A stretch of DNA of 64,000 nucleotides from Prunella strophiata. Lineage: Eukaryota; Chordata; Aves; Passeriformes; Prunellidae. The notes below the pieces were generated by a model that ran no database searches, was not told where the DNA came from, and worked only from the letters and a program-made list of their open reading frames with translations. The position numbers were made by a program, and so were the translations under genes. Shown here one piece after another: positions 1 through 12,347 of this stretch. Each line of letters begins with the position of its first letter. Position 1 is the stretch's first letter. The stretch is taken from NCBI GenBank assembly GCA_036583965.1, contig JAZBQD010000005.1:1413456-1477455 (forward strand), given 5' to 3'.

Positions 1-425
1 TTGTCCCCAGCCCAAAACCCACCCAGCCTCTGCCCAAAATCCCACCTTGTCCCCAGCCCAGAGCCCACCCCACCCTGTGCCCAAATCCCACCTTGTCACC
101 AGCCCAGAACCCACCAGGCCTGTGCCCAAATCCCACCTTGTCCCCAGCCCAGAGCCCACCCAGCCTCTGCCCAAATCCCACCTTGTCCCCAGCCCAGAGC
201 CCACCCAACCTGTGCCCAAATCCCACCTTGTCCCCAGCCCAGAGCCCACCCAACCTGTGCCCAAATCCCACCCTTGTCCCCAGCCCAGAGCCCACCCAAC
301 CCGTGCCCAATGCCCACCTTGTCCCCAGCCCAAAACCCACCCAACCTCTGCCCAAATCCCACCTTGTCCCCAGCCCAGAGCCCACCCAGCCTGTGCCCAA
401 ATCCCACCTTGTCACCAGCCCAGAG
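1..425. repeat. 45-bp minisatellite array, cut by window edge
   Basis: About nine tandem copies of a 45-46 bp C-rich unit that begins TTGTCCCCAGCCCAGAGCC and ends CCCAAATCCCACC. Unit starts are seen near 1, 47, 93, 138, 183 and 228. Copies differ by a few substitutions and by single-base length changes such as an extra C near 270. The lack of stops in several frames produces open frames here with repetitive proline-rich translations, which are not genes. The array continues past the left edge. Confidence 0.9.
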
Positions 426-600
426 CTCTGAGTGCCACCTCCAATCCTTCCTTGAACACCTCCAAGGATGGGCACTCCAAACCTCCTTGGGCAGCCCCTG
501 CTAAGGCCTGACCCCCCTTTCCATGGAGAAATCCTTCCTCAGTGTCCAGGCAGAGCTCAGCAAGGCTGTGCCCCTTGCCCACCTCTGGCCAGGACCCCCC
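424..600 (-). mobile_element. CR1 LINE 3' fragment
   Basis: Antisense CR1 signature: GAGTGCCACCTCCAATCC, a 'cacctccaaggatgggcactcc' type block, 'ccttgggcagcccctg', and 'ccatggagaaatccttcctc'. This is the usual avian CR1 3' end, read backwards on the + strand and badly decayed. It abuts the 45-bp array. The right boundary is approximate. Confidence 0.7.
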
Positions 601-639
601 TGTCCTGCTTTGGGTCTCTAAGCCCAGGTGATTTTCCTA

Positions 640-3600
640 AAGAGAAAGAAGAGCTGCAACAGTGGCACAGCCCTTGAGGAACTCTGGCTCTGTGCAAACA
701 CATTTGAAACCCAGAACTTCTTTTCCATCCCAAATTTATAGCAGCCTGGAGGGATTTAACCCCTTATCTTGCTGCTCCATCTCAATCCCATGTGCAGGCA
801 GGAGAGGGAGAATGTGGGGAGAGAATCTGATTCACTGTGCAAATCCCCAGTTGGGAGAAGGAGTTTGATTTACCAAGGCCAGAGGTAGTAAAGAGCCTGG
901 ACAGGAATTTGCACTAAACCTTTGACACACAAGACATTTCCCTTTCAGGCCAAGACAAACAAAGGAAGGAAGTGTCTGGGACTTTTAAAGCGACCTAGTG
1001 GAGACAGGTAAGGGCAGATAAGGGCTGAAGGAAGAGTGGGCTGGGCCAGGGAAGTATCCAGTTCTACAGATTTGTTGGAATCCTGAGTGCTCTGCAAATC
1101 AGGCTGAGGGGAGGTGAAGCCACCTGGGGAAGGGCCCTTTGCAATGGGAGAAAGAGGCTGAGCATCCCCAAAGTGCTGAGCACGGCCTTTCTATTCACTC
1201 CCTGCCGTTTTTCCACTCACTTTGCAAAGTTCTCTGTGCCTGAGGCTGGCAGGGTTTCCAGGCTCATTAGCTGCTCACCAGCAGGCTCTGCAGAGTCTCC
1301 TGTCAGACCCTGGCTCATCCCTGCCAGACCTCTGGATTTCTCAGCATCCTCCTTGGTGTAAAAGAGTCTTTGCCCCTTTGCTGCACTCAGGTCCTGCAAT
1401 AAAAAAAAGCAGCTGGAGCTGTTCCTGTGAAAGGGAGAACAACACTGCGTGGTGGAGAGATGGAAACAATCCCACACAATAAAAAAAAACCTCTTAATTG
1501 ATGTTGCTCTCTGTCCCCACACCACCTGTACAGGGGACAGGGGGATTCTCCTGTTTCCAGGGCTAGGAATGAGAGCAGCAAGGAGCAGTCAGGAGTGGCT
1601 CCCCTCTGGCTGTGGCACCTCTGCCAGGAAGCCAGGCCTCCCCCCAGCCTGGCAAGCAATGAATTTCCTGGTACAACATCCCTGATCCCTCATGCCTGTA
1701 GAACAGGATTGCTGCAACATCATCCCAGCTGACAGGTTTAAAATGCCAGGCTTAACCCTGCCTGTACAGGGTTAATTTCCCTCTCAGGATTTCAGTTTCT
1801 CCCTGTTTGGTGACTCCACAGGTTCCCTCCGTGAATCCCTCTGGGAACATTTTGCTCTTTGACCTCAAATCTTTCCCTTCTCCACTAAATTGCCCCAGTT
1901 TCTTTTTAACCCTTTCCTCCTCGCTCAAGATACAACACAGAGAGATTCACGAGGAGGCCCTGTGGGATGCCCAGAAGGGATGGAGGATAATTGTTGGGCC
2001 AGAAGGAGCAGGGGGGTCCTCAGTGCTGTCCCCACAGAGTCACTGACCCTGCTCCTTGGCCTTATCTCGTGGTGAGTTTTGCATTCTGAGTCACTGAACA
2101 AACACAGGCACTGCTCTCCCTGGCCAGGACTCCCGGGGCTCAGAGCAAGGCTTGGATGAGGTTCCTCCACACGCCGAGTCTGAGACCATGAAAAACAAAG
2201 CTGCTGCTCTCTGGGTTATTTATAAAGCAAACTGCACAAATAAACCTTTCCTACCCAGAACAGTCAAGGTTATGAATCCATAATTCTCCTTTCCTACAGG
2301 AACCTCATTTGTGACTCATTCCTGGCCAGCCTCGGGGGCTCCCAGTGCATGAGCTGGGGATGAGGAGCTGCTCACAGTGAGGAAGAGCTTGGCAGAGGCA
2401 GCTGAAGGCTCCCTGCAAGGGCTGAGCACGGGCCACCCTCCTTTCCTTACCACTGAGCCCAGAAAAGCCTGAGCTGTGGGACAATCAAATCCTTTCAAAT
2501 CCCAGAAAACTGGCTGGAGCACCATCTGGAGGCAGCTCCTGGAAGGCGTGGGCAGAGCTGTGACACCTTTCCCGGGATGGGGACGTGGGTGTCCTCTGTC
2601 ACCTCCTCCATGAGGAGCTCCCATCCCACCAGGACACAGCAGGACCTGGGATTCAAGGTCCCTGAGCTTGTCCTGTTGTGTCTCTCTTGGACCAAATCTG
2701 CTCCTGGATATTCTGCCCAGCCATCAGCTGTTCTGGCAGGTGGCCCCAAAATGAGGGTTTTCCACACTCAGTCTCTCTCCTGTGTCCCTGGGACCCTTGG
2801 ACCACATTTTTTCCCTCCAATCTGTGCATTTACAACCACGGTGTAACTTTTTGCCCATATTTCTCTGCCCTCCATTAGTTTGTGATGCTGGAGCACAGAT
2901 GGATCTGCCTGAATTTAGGGAGCATTTCTCCAGAAGTCCTTGGTTTGTTATTGCTGGGCTTGATTTGCTATTGATTTTTGCTGGGCTTGATTTTTTTATC
3001 GATTTTTCTAAGATTTCCTTTCAAGGACCAGTCTGACTAAAAGTATCTTCTGCTGGGTTTGACCACAACTTTGCTATCCTGCTCCATCTTTCCGATAACA
3101 CTCGTGCAGCGCCCGGTGCCATTTCCCTCTGCTCTCTGGAAGTGGAAATTATTACATTTTTAAATTCTGCTGATGCTGAGAGGAACTGTGATTTCTAAGA
3201 AGCAATGCTGTGCATGCCCTGACACGCTTCATGTCTCAGCACTCAGCTGTGCTCTGAGCCTTCAGTGAAGAGCCTGGAATCATTCTTTTTTTTTCAGGGA
3301 TTTGCTTTCTGTAATCTGATCATTCATGTTGTTCACAAAGACAACTTGATTTTTCAATATGTGATCCGCTTTCTCCACGGCTGATTGAGGCTTCCTGCAC
3401 AATGAGCTGACTCTTTGTTGCCAATTCCTGAGGAATTCTCACCAAACAGGGGCTTAGAAAGCATTTGCCTGGCTTCAGCTCCGTGGCTGCTTTGGGATGC
3501 CCACCCTGGGCAGCTCAGGGAATGTGTTTAAGGCCGATGCATCCCTGGGTGTTGTTTTTCTCTTCATCTCCTATGTCCACAGCATTAAACACTTCCTTCC

Positions 3601-5930
3601 CCTTCAGCCCTCGAGGCTTTTCTCAAAGCTGGAACCCCAGGGGCAGCTTGAGCAGGGCCTCCCTATCACCAGAATCTGCTTATCTGCAGCTCAAAGGAAA
3701 TTCTGCTTGGCTGCTGAGTTCCAGCTCCGGATGAAAGCACGAAATGATGAAATGCCCGCACGGCAGAGCCTCAGAGTGAGGGGCTCAGGAGCTGCTCCCC
3801 AGGAAGATTGGCTGGGAAAACAATCAGGGGCTCTCCTTCCACGGGGTCAGAGCCAGCCCAGTGCCACGGGACTCATCCAAGGCTCTCAGGGCAAGAGGTT
3901 TCAGGATTTTGGTGCTTCAGAGGGAGTCAAGGGACCTGATAAACATTTACGTGGGGAGAAACATCTCAGGGCTGAAACATCAAATAAAATCCCGTGGAAT
4001 GAAATACGACCGCAAGGAGTGGATGAAGCCATTAGAAAGTCTGGGCAGGTTTAAGAGCTCACTTGTGTGGAGAAGGGGGGGTTTGGTATTTTCAAGTGTT
4101 TCTACACCACTCACGGCGTTCCCCAGGGCCTGGAGCGTGCTCTTGCTGCTAAAAATAAACCACTCAGGAAGGCTCTGACAGCCCTCTCACAGCTTCAGGT
4201 GCTCTGAGCTGAAAAAGAGGAGAAAAAGCCACGAGAAAAAAGTGGATGAGGCTGTTAGACGTGCCTGGGTGAGAAATAACCACCTCCAGCTCTGCTTGAC
4301 AGAGGAGTGAGCAGGGAGCTGTGGTCTCACTGGAGGAAAATTATAGTTTAGAGAAAACAGCTCACCTCTGTCCCTTTGTTTCCTGAAAGCTGATGGAGGA
4401 AGACTCAGAATTAAGGGGAGAGAGAGAGAGTTTGTTTTCTCTTTCTAGAAGACACCGCATGTTTTTATTCTCCCCGTTCTTTGTGCGTGTGTTTAGATAA
4501 AAGTTAGGACACAAAGGCTTTGCTGGGTTGGTGCCAAGCTAAAGCTCAAGAAAACAAACCTCAACCTTCAAGGCCAAGAGGTTCAGTGGGTCGTTGAAGC
4601 CAGTCCTGCTCGCACAGGAAATCACATCATGTAATCTCTTGTTTGGGACTTTGGCAAAGGATAAAATCCTTCTCAGGAGGGAGCGCTGCCATTTTGGAGA
4701 GCAGCAGCCCAAGAGAAACACAGCATTTGAGGGAGCAGGGATTTTTCAGGATCTGTCTGCAGAAATACCCAGGCTCCATCCCTGGTTGGGAGAGCAATTA
4801 TTAATTTCATGGCAATTAAAATTACCTTCCTTTCCAAGCTATCTACAGGAGCCCTCCACCAAGAGAGGTGAGAAGGAAATATTCTCCTGCCCAATCCAGG
4901 ACCTGTTCCACCATTCCTGAACCTCTCAAAAACACTTGAATTCTACCCTTCTGTTCTGCAGGGAAACCACAGACAATTGTCCTCTGTGCAGGGCTTGTCG
5001 CAGTCTTGGATACGCTCTGGAGTGATTTTATCCGAAGCGTTTCTTTCTCTTTCTCATGGGCCATGTGGAACAGTATCAAAAGCCATAAAACTTTATGTAT
5101 TTACAGCCTCTTCTGGGAGCACAGCGCTCAGAACATCGTTGTAGATGTAAATTAGCTCAATTATCTTTGCTTGGGATGGTTGGCTCTTGCCCAATTACCG
5201 TTGCAGTTTCTCATTCTCTGTGGTGCTGACAAACAATGCGTTTAAGTGCTTGTTCCACTGTTTTCCCAATCCCAACACCACATAATTCTCTCTGATCTTC
5301 AGCCTCTGTTTTAAGAGAAACCTTTGGCATTTTTCCTTGACTATTTTTCCACCCTTTCTGGGTTAAAGTTCCCTTCTTGGCTTTCTGGCACCTGCTGAGT
5401 GAATTTAATCTTACCCAATTCACCTGAAAGCGTACTATGAATTCTAGTGCATCTCTACCCTGTTTTTTCCTTACTACACTGAGATTTCTCTCCTCTGTCA
5501 ATTATAACCCTCATCTGATCCATCACCCTTTGAAGTTTTGACATTTCAGCCTTCTTGGCATTACCCTCCATCAGCTTCTTGTCTGGATAACAACTGAGAT
5601 CCACTGATTCCTTCCTCATACAGCAACTCCTTTGTTAATTGCCAGTGAGAACTGCTGCTGCTGCAATCTTATCAAATCTGAGCACTGCAATTTTTCATTA
5701 CTTTTATGCCATGATAGCAGGGCCACGTGCCTTTGGACCAGCTGCTGGAATCAGAAGTTCTGATTTTCCCTCGTGCTCTGGCTTTCATTATTTAACAACA
5801 CTGAAAATCCCATGGATTCTCTTGTACCCTCTCCTGGTGGGCCTGGTCACCTCCTCATCGATTCATTTCTGGAGTAAACAACAAAGAAAGAGTAAAAAAG
5901 GGTGGCTGCTGTCTCTGTGCCCTCATTGTG
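640..5930. other. Intergenic, no gene seen
   Basis: I see no convincing exon on either strand. Open frames are short, not conserved in character and overlap each other. The sequence is ordinary mixed-composition avian intergenic DNA. In mammals the aquaporin genes lie on this side of RACGAP1, but I could not recognise any aquaporin exon (no NPA-encoding pair) here. Confidence 0.5.
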
Positions 5931-6059
5931 CTCTGAGCTGAACCATTCCCAGTCCTCTGGAATGATTGAGCAGGTCCTGGACATTCCCACCACTGCAAAA
6001 CCACAATGCTGACACCCTCAAGGGGTGTCTGAATTCAGGGACTGCTCCAAGTGGAGCTG

Positions 6060-6310
6060 CAGGAACCACTTCCAATGTTTCACACGGCATTCCTGAATAT
6101 TCAGGTTGGAAAAGCCCTCTGAGTGAATATTCCCTGAATATTCAGGTTGGAAAAGCCCCCTGAGACCAAGCTGTGCCTGATCCCCACCTTGTCACCCACA
6201 CCAGAGCACTGAGTGCCACCTCCACTCATTCCCTGGACACCTCCAGGAGGCCAGCCCCTTCCAATGCTTGACCACCCTTTCCATGAAGAAGTTCTTCCTG
6301 AATTTTCACT
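6060..6310 (-). mobile_element. CR1 LINE 3' fragment with duplicated segment
   Basis: Antisense CR1: 'tcaggttggaaaagccc', 'ccccaccttgtcacccaca', 'gagcactgagtgccacctcc', 'ccctggacacctccagg', 'ccaatgcttgaccacccttt'. The block CCTGAATATTCAGGTTGGAA occurs twice (near 6090 and 6133), a short local duplication inside the element. Boundaries are approximate. Confidence 0.8.
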
Positions 6311-7749
6311 GCCTTTTTTTGAACTTTCATCTTTGAATTTCCTGAACTTTTGCTCGTTCTCAGATGGGGTGAAGGCTACAGCCCCTCACAGGGCAGGAGC
6401 TGGATCAAAAGGGAGAATTAAGAACTCCCAACATCCCAACCTCTCCCAGTGCTCCCCACCAGGGTGCTGCTGCTCTCCCTGCCCCAGATGAGCCCTGGAT
6501 CTTCCCAGCCTGACTGAGCAGCAAATGCTCTGGGTTTATCGCCCCATCAGAGCAGTTGGAAGACAGTTGAGTGTCTCTGGGGTGCTGATAGCAGGGAAGG
6601 CTTTGCTCTGGGAGATAAGCTGCCCTCCCTGAGCAGCCAGGGGAGGCCGTTGGTATCTCAGTGTCCCCCAGCCCCTGCAGACACACCCTGGGTGCTGGGG
6701 ATGGCGAGGAGCTGGGGGCAGTTAACTGAACCCCTCGCTATCATCAGCCCTCTGCTCCCTGGAATCGTTTCTCCCGTGCTGATCAAGGCTCTGCAGTGAC
6801 CTCATTGCCTCACCCAGCTGTAAACAGGCAGCCATGGTTTTGGAGATGGATTAATTCAGGAGAGAAAGGTGCTTCAGGGAGGTAGTTGAAATGTTTTGAA
6901 ATGCACAACAGCTCAGTTTTCTGCTTGAGCAGCTGTGCAGGAGAAAAAAACATCACAAGCATCCCTGTCAGGTTTGGGGGGAACCAGGAATGTCTGGAGT
7001 GCAGCCATTCCCTGCCAGCTCCAGCCAGAGCTCCCTGTGTCACCCCACAGCAGCAAATGCAGGCTCTGGTGGTCACCCAGCACTCAGGTGTGAGCAAGGC
7101 AGAAAGTCCAGGCCACCTTTACCCAGAGGAATCAGTAGATCCAAGCACCACTGTTGGAGTGAGAAAGAACCAGGGTGTGCACAGAGGCTGCACACCCAAA
7201 GCATTTGGAAACAAGGAAGAAACCAATATTGTGGTGAGGCAACAATACTGGTTTCACAGTTTCTGCCTACGTTACATTAAAAATATTTTCTTTTCGTTTT
7301 AAATGCTGCCCAGTCCTTCCCTTGGGCCCTGCTCAGCTCAGAAGGATGAACACTCTCCCCAGGCAGCTCTCTAAGGTCCTGCTCTGCTTTCCCTCCCTCT
7401 TTTCACCCACGGGAAACAACCACTTTCCCAAATATAGATATTTTCATCCAAACAAAGGGGAGTGGGGCTGGATATTGTTAAAAAAGAACCCAGCTGCGAG
7501 GCAGAAATGCAAAAGTGGTGCAAAAGCATTGCTCGTTTTCACAGGCTGGGGGGAGAACGGCTCTGCAAAAACCCAGCAGTGTCATCCGTGGGGAGCCTCT
7601 GCCATCTGCTGGCACCGAGTCCTGCAGCAACGCCTGTGCTCGGGAGAGGCTGTCAGCGATCAGACAGGGGGGGAAATGGACATTTTTGAAGTTCCTAAGC
7701 CCTTTTCTAGGAGAAACATTACCTGTTTTGGTGTCATCAAAAATACTGA

Positions 7750-7975
7750 GGTCATAGGAAGGTTTATGTTGGGAGGGACCTAAAAATCATCCAGTTCCAC
7801 ACCCTGCCATGGTTCCACCAGACCAGGGTCCAGCCTTGGACACTGCCAGGGATCCAGGGACAGCCACAGCTGCTCTGGGCACCTGTGCCAGGCCTTCAGC
7901 ACCTTGATAGCAAAGGATTCTCTCCTCAAGTTTCCAGGCAGGTGGAGAGCCCAGGTTTTCAGCCAGGGATTTGTA
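7750..7975 (-). mobile_element. CR1 LINE 3' fragment
   Basis: Antisense CR1 with the typical order: 'tgggagggacctaaaaatcatccagttcc', 'accctgccatgg', 'ccagaccagggtcc', 'cttggacactgccagggatcc', 'ctctgggcacctgtgcc'. It covers the last ~220 bp of a CR1. Diverged from consensus. Confidence 0.8.
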
Positions 7976-7979
7976 CAAA

Positions 7980-10000
7980 GCTGTGAATTATACACCTCTG
8001 TGCAAAGGTTAAAGTTTATCAGGTTTAAAGTCTGCTTTTGCCACCTTCTTTCCCTAGAGAGGTTTGTACTCCCCGTGGGAGCAGCACAGCCAATGGGGGC
8101 TGAAAAGGTGCAATAGAAACTGTGACAAATGGAAAACACCTCTTTGTCACCTGTCTTCTTACTCATAGGAGCCTCACCTGGACCTGAATGCCAGTAAGGA
8201 AGTTATAGACAATTAACAGATGTTCAGCCAGGACTCCAACTGTGTCAGGGAAATTCTGCAGCCACACCTCAAAGTATTTTTAGTTCTGGCCTTGGCTACT
8301 GAGATGGAGCTTCTCGAAGCTTCCCAGTGCTGCAGGCACTCTTGCAGAACAGTATTTCCAGGTTCTGTCTTTCCTGCTCCATGGTGCAGCTCACTGTGGT
8401 GGTTCAGAGCCCCTTCCTTGTGGCCCAGAATCAGCTGAAGGAGCTTTACAACAAACAGGTGCTTTTCTGGTTAAATAAACCAGGATTTCCTTTCAACCAG
8501 CTCAGAATTTGATCAGTGTTATTTGATGTAACAGAATGTTTTGAAGCCAAGGACTGTTTTCAAACCACCAACAAAAATATTTGTATTATTTTTTCCTCTG
8601 CATCTCATTGCAGCTCTTTTGCTTTTCCTTCCCACCATTTATCTTTCACAACACCAAGCCTTGCCTGTACTTCCTATTTGGCTGCTGGTTGGTAGTTTTC
8701 TCATTTGCTGTTATTTTTGACTTCCATCCAAGCTTTGTATGATATTAATAGCTATTGCACAGAACTGTAATCATCCTCAAACCAGCCCTAATATTAGCAG
8801 AAGTAGCCAAGAACTGTTGTCAAGGCCTGAGGGATTTGAGCAGTGAATTTTCTCCTCCATCCTGCCAGTTCTGCCCCAGCCCAGAGAGACAAAACATCTG
8901 CTCAGCACCCAACTCACACAGCCCCATCCTGGCCACCCCAGGCAAGAGAGAAGCAGCTTGGTCAAGCCCAAATGCACAGAAAGATGCTGAAAGAAGATGC
9001 TGATGTGAAGATTCAAGAATTAGATGTTACCCGTTGTCTAATTAATGCTTCAGCCTAATCAAGATAGAGCAATCACTCATTGTTCATCCAGCAGTGCTAA
9101 CACTAATAGCCAAATTACTCATTTTCTATTAAAGGTTGTCAGCAATAGAAAAAAATAAACAGGGGATAAAAGCATCTACCCTGCTCCTCCAGCAGTAAAT
9201 TCTCCTCCTTCCCTTGCACTGCTGCAGTGACTCATCAGCATCCTGAGGGGAAATAGTGATGGGTTTTTTCTTCTTTGCTGGGAGGAGTGTGATTCTAAGG
9301 CTGGTGGCTTCTTCCTTCTCTGTTTAGAGTTTACTTGAGGCTACTTTTTAAAATGTATTTTCTGCTATTCTCTCCACTGGAATCTTTCATCCCAGGGCTA
9401 CAATCCCATTACACCCAGACATACCACGTGTCCTGCACTCTACCTGTATTTTTTCTGTCACTTCCACTGGTTTCTGTCACCTGCCAAAACCTCTGTGGTC
9501 AGCAATGGCTTCCTGGAGAGTTGCTGCTACCCTGGGGCCATCTCCAGCTCAGCATCCCGTGCTCTGTCAGCACTTCCTGCTCCTTAGGGAAGGAGTTGGG
9601 GTTTACCCCAGGTGCACCCGTACCTCACACAAAACTGTGCAAATGCAATTGCTATCCCCTTTTTGCTGGGCAGTTTCTGTGACAGGCAGATGAGAAACTC
9701 CAGCAAAGCTGCCAGGGCAGATCCTGAGGACAAAGTCCTGCAGAGTCACATGGAGACTGGCTCATCACTGATAACGATGATGTCACGTTTCCATTCTGAT
9801 CCTCCATCACCTTACACCAGATACTTGCTAAAAGCTCTAACACCAAAGCCCTTTTCAGCAGGGAGAAGGTCTCCAGGGTGGAGTTCAGACCCTGCTGCTC
9901 TGACCCCAGGGCTCCCTATCTTCCCCAGTGTCATTGTATGAAGGGAAGGCGATAACTTTCCAGATAGGAAGAAGATACTTTCATTTTTGGTTTAAACTCT
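7980..10000. other. Intergenic upstream of the IFIT gene
   Basis: No exon is recognised. The composition turns AT-rich (8,500-9,200), with no ordered repeat. Any distal regulatory sequence for the downstream IFIT-family gene would lie here, but I can only support the proximal motifs listed separately. Confidence 0.4.
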
Positions 10001-10003
10001 TCC

Positions 10004-10015
10004 AGTTTCGTTTCA
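10004..10015 (-). promoter_or_regulatory. ISRE-like interferon response motif
   Basis: AGTTTCGTTTCA on the + strand reads TGAAACGAAACT on the other. This fits the classical ISRE form (GAAA, 1-2 spacer bases, GAAACT) with a one-base spacer. It lies about 50 bp upstream of a TATA-like box and about 145 bp upstream of the start codon of an IFIT-family gene, the expected place in interferon-stimulated genes. A weaker IRF-like ACTTTCATTTTT lies at about 9,977. Binding is inferred, not shown. Confidence 0.6.
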
Positions 10016-10062
10016 TCCTAGATAAGTGGTTTCATCTCACTCCACCCAGGAGAAAGCTTTTC

Positions 10063-10070
10063 TATTTAAG
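10063..10070 (+). promoter_or_regulatory. TATA-like box of IFIT-family gene
   Basis: TATTTAAG sits about 48 bp downstream of the ISRE-like motif and about 95 bp upstream of the first ATG. A transcription start near 10,093-10,100 would give a short 5' UTR. The ISRE - TATA - short first exon layout is typical of IFIT genes. Confidence 0.5.
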
Positions 10071-10158
10071 GCTCAGTCCCTGGCTTACAGACTGTCCTGC
10101 CCAGGATCTGCTGCTGGGTGGAAGAGGTGCAGCCAAGCCATCATCCCTCAACAGTGAC

Positions 10159-12347
10159 ATGATGCCCGCCACAAAACTGAGGTGAGTGCACAGAATCCCT
10201 TCTTTCACAGCTCCCACAGTGACAGGGTGTGGGGGACAAGGCTCAGCACAGCATCCTGGCTCAGAACCTCACCATGGTTAAGGCTGGAAAGAGCCTCTGA
10301 AAGTCACCTTGTCCAAGGCTCAGCTCAAGTAGGGCCACCCCTGATTGCATCCAGGCAGCTCTGGAGTTTCTCTGAGGGTGGAAACTGCACAACCTGCCCA
10401 GGAAAACTGTGCAAGAGCTTTCTTCTCACAGTTAAGTTTCCTGATGTGCAGATGGAGCTTTCTGGGCTTGTTTGTGCCCTTCTTGCCCTGGCACTGGGCA
10501 CCACTAAAAAAGCCTGCCACTGCTTTGCACCCTCCCTTCAGGTATTTCTACAGCTCTAAGATCCTTCTGAGCCTGCTCTTCTCTAGGCTGAACACTCTCA
10601 GCCTTTCCTCATGGAAGAGATACTCCAGTCTAACATCTTCCTTACCTTGTTGGGCCCTTTTTTGAGCCATTTCTTCACCCTTCAGCTGAAGACACAACCC
10701 CATAGAAGGTGAAGAAGCTTTCACTGTGTGGGTGGGCTGGCTCTACTCTCCCTTTTTGCAGCCCAATCCCAAGGCCTGTGCCTTAGGGTGAGGAAGCACT
10801 GGTGACTCCATTCTTGACTTGCTGTTCTCCAGTGGGAAGGCTCACAGAGAGCTCCCTGAAAAATGGGCTGATTGGAACAATGATTTGCAGGTTCTTTAGT
10901 AGCCTGAGTGCAAGGGATGTGTTGAGCAACTGGAGAATCTTCTCCTCCTCCATCTCCCTTCCTCTTCTCATGCTCTGTGTGGGCACCCCAGGGTCCACCC
11001 TTCAATAACTCACCATGCCCTCTTTGTAGCGAGGAGCAGCTGAAGGAGAAGCTGGATGCCCTTCAGTGTCACTTCACCTGGAAGCTGGGTGTTGAATCTA
11101 ACAGTCCTCAGCATCTCCTGCAGAAGCTGGAAGTTGAGATCAAGCACACACCCCACCAGAACCAGGTGGCCCTCCTGGGGCTCCAGGCATACCTGCACCA
11201 GCTGAACAACCAGAGCAGGGAAGCTCTGCAGAGCCTCAGAGCTGCTGAGGACCACAACAAGGAGGAGAAGCATCTACTGACATCTACTGCCAGTTCTTTG
11301 ATCATCCATGGGAATTATGCTTGGATTCACTACCTTCAGGGCTCCTACCAGGAGGCTGGAAACTGCCTGGAACAACTTCAGCAGCTCTGCCCAACTCCTT
11401 GGGATGCGCGGCTGATCCCGCACATCCAGGCCCAGAAAGGCTGGTCCCTCCTGGCTGTCAGAGCCCGAAACGGGGAACAGGCAAGAGAGTGCTTCAACAC
11501 AGCCTTGATGCTTGAACCAGAGAACAGCTCCTTCCGTACTGGGCTTGCAATGGCTCTTTTTTCCTCCTGGAATTGCTCCTGGCAACCTGATATCGAAAGA
11601 GAAGCCAGAACCCAGTTGGAAAGAATTGTCAACGAGCAGCCAAATAACTACAGAGCCAAAATATATTTGGCCAGGCTACTTGAACAAGTAGATGGGGAAA
11701 AGTCAATTAGCTTGGTTGAAGAATGTGCAGAGAGAAGCTCTGACCCCGAGGTCCTCAAACTATCAGCTTTGTTCTGGACACCACGGTCAACAGAACGAGC
11801 ATTTGAGATCATCCAGCGAGCCCTGCAGCAGGACCCAGGTTACCACCTTCTCTACCAGGCCTTGGCCAAGTGCTACAAGCAACTGTGGGTTAAAGCAAAG
11901 GAGGAAGACAAGGATAAGATACGGTGTAAAGCCATCGAGGACCTCCAGCAAATTGTTCAGACACATCCAGAGCTTGACCTTACACTTGCCAAGCTGCAGT
12001 TGGCAGAGTTCATTGGTGCAAGAGACCCGGCAAAGGAAAGAGAGATCTACACGGAGCTGCAGAAGAAAATCAACACCCTGAGCCTCAGATGCCAGCAAGC
12101 CCTGTGTCTCTCCTGGGGGAAGTACTTCCTCTACCGAGGGGGATCCCAGGAGAACGCAAAAGCCAAGTTCATGGAATGCTACAGCATTCCCCTGCAGACA
12201 GACCAGAGGCAGGACTGCAGGCGCAGGCTGGAAAAGATGGCTCTGGCCTGCCAGTGGAAGGGTGACACCAACACTGCCAACGCCATCTACCACTTCCTCC
12301 AAGAGGCCGACCGGCACTGCCCACAGAACCTGCTGCACTCAGTTTAG
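10159..12347 (+). CDS. IFIT-family interferon-induced TPR protein (two exons)
   Basis: Joined coding exons 10159..10181 and 11030..12347 give 446 residues and a TGA/TAG-bounded intact frame. Exon 1 encodes only M-M-P-A-T-K-L and two bases of S, ending AG|gtgagt. Exon 2 opens after tctttgtag with the last base of the Ser codon. A tiny first coding exon and one large exon is the hallmark of IFIT genes. Family landmarks are CHFTW (residues about 21-25), GNYAW (about 102-106), a GW-centred TPR helix (about 145) and regularly spaced TPR helices to the C terminus. IFIT proteins are cytosolic, bind 5'-triphosphate or cap-0 viral RNA and block its translation. At 446 residues it is slightly shorter than IFIT5 (about 480). 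Upstream ISRE and TATA motifs predict interferon induction. The intron rules out a retrocopy. An open frame runs back to 10977 through intron sequence, but I prefer the spliced start. I cannot tell IFIT5 from an IFIT5-like paralogue. Confidence 0.88.
10255..10690 (-). mobile_element. CR1 LINE fragment in IFIT intron
   Basis: A longer antisense CR1 stretch lies inside the single intron. Blocks include 'ggaaagagcctctgaaagtcacc', 'cttctctaggctgaacactctcagcc', 'tttcctcatggaagagatactccag' and 'cttaccttgttgggccc'. It accounts for about half of the 848-bp intron. Confidence 0.7.

Noticed and set aside
1..504. Proline/cysteine-rich open frames at the left edge
   Set aside because: Product of the 45-bp minisatellite; similar peptides appear in several frames.
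10977..11029. Start of the IFIT protein at 10977 (MWAPQG...)
   Set aside because: That segment is intron. A strong acceptor at 11029 and an upstream exon ending AG|gtgagt give the usual IFIT two-exon structure.
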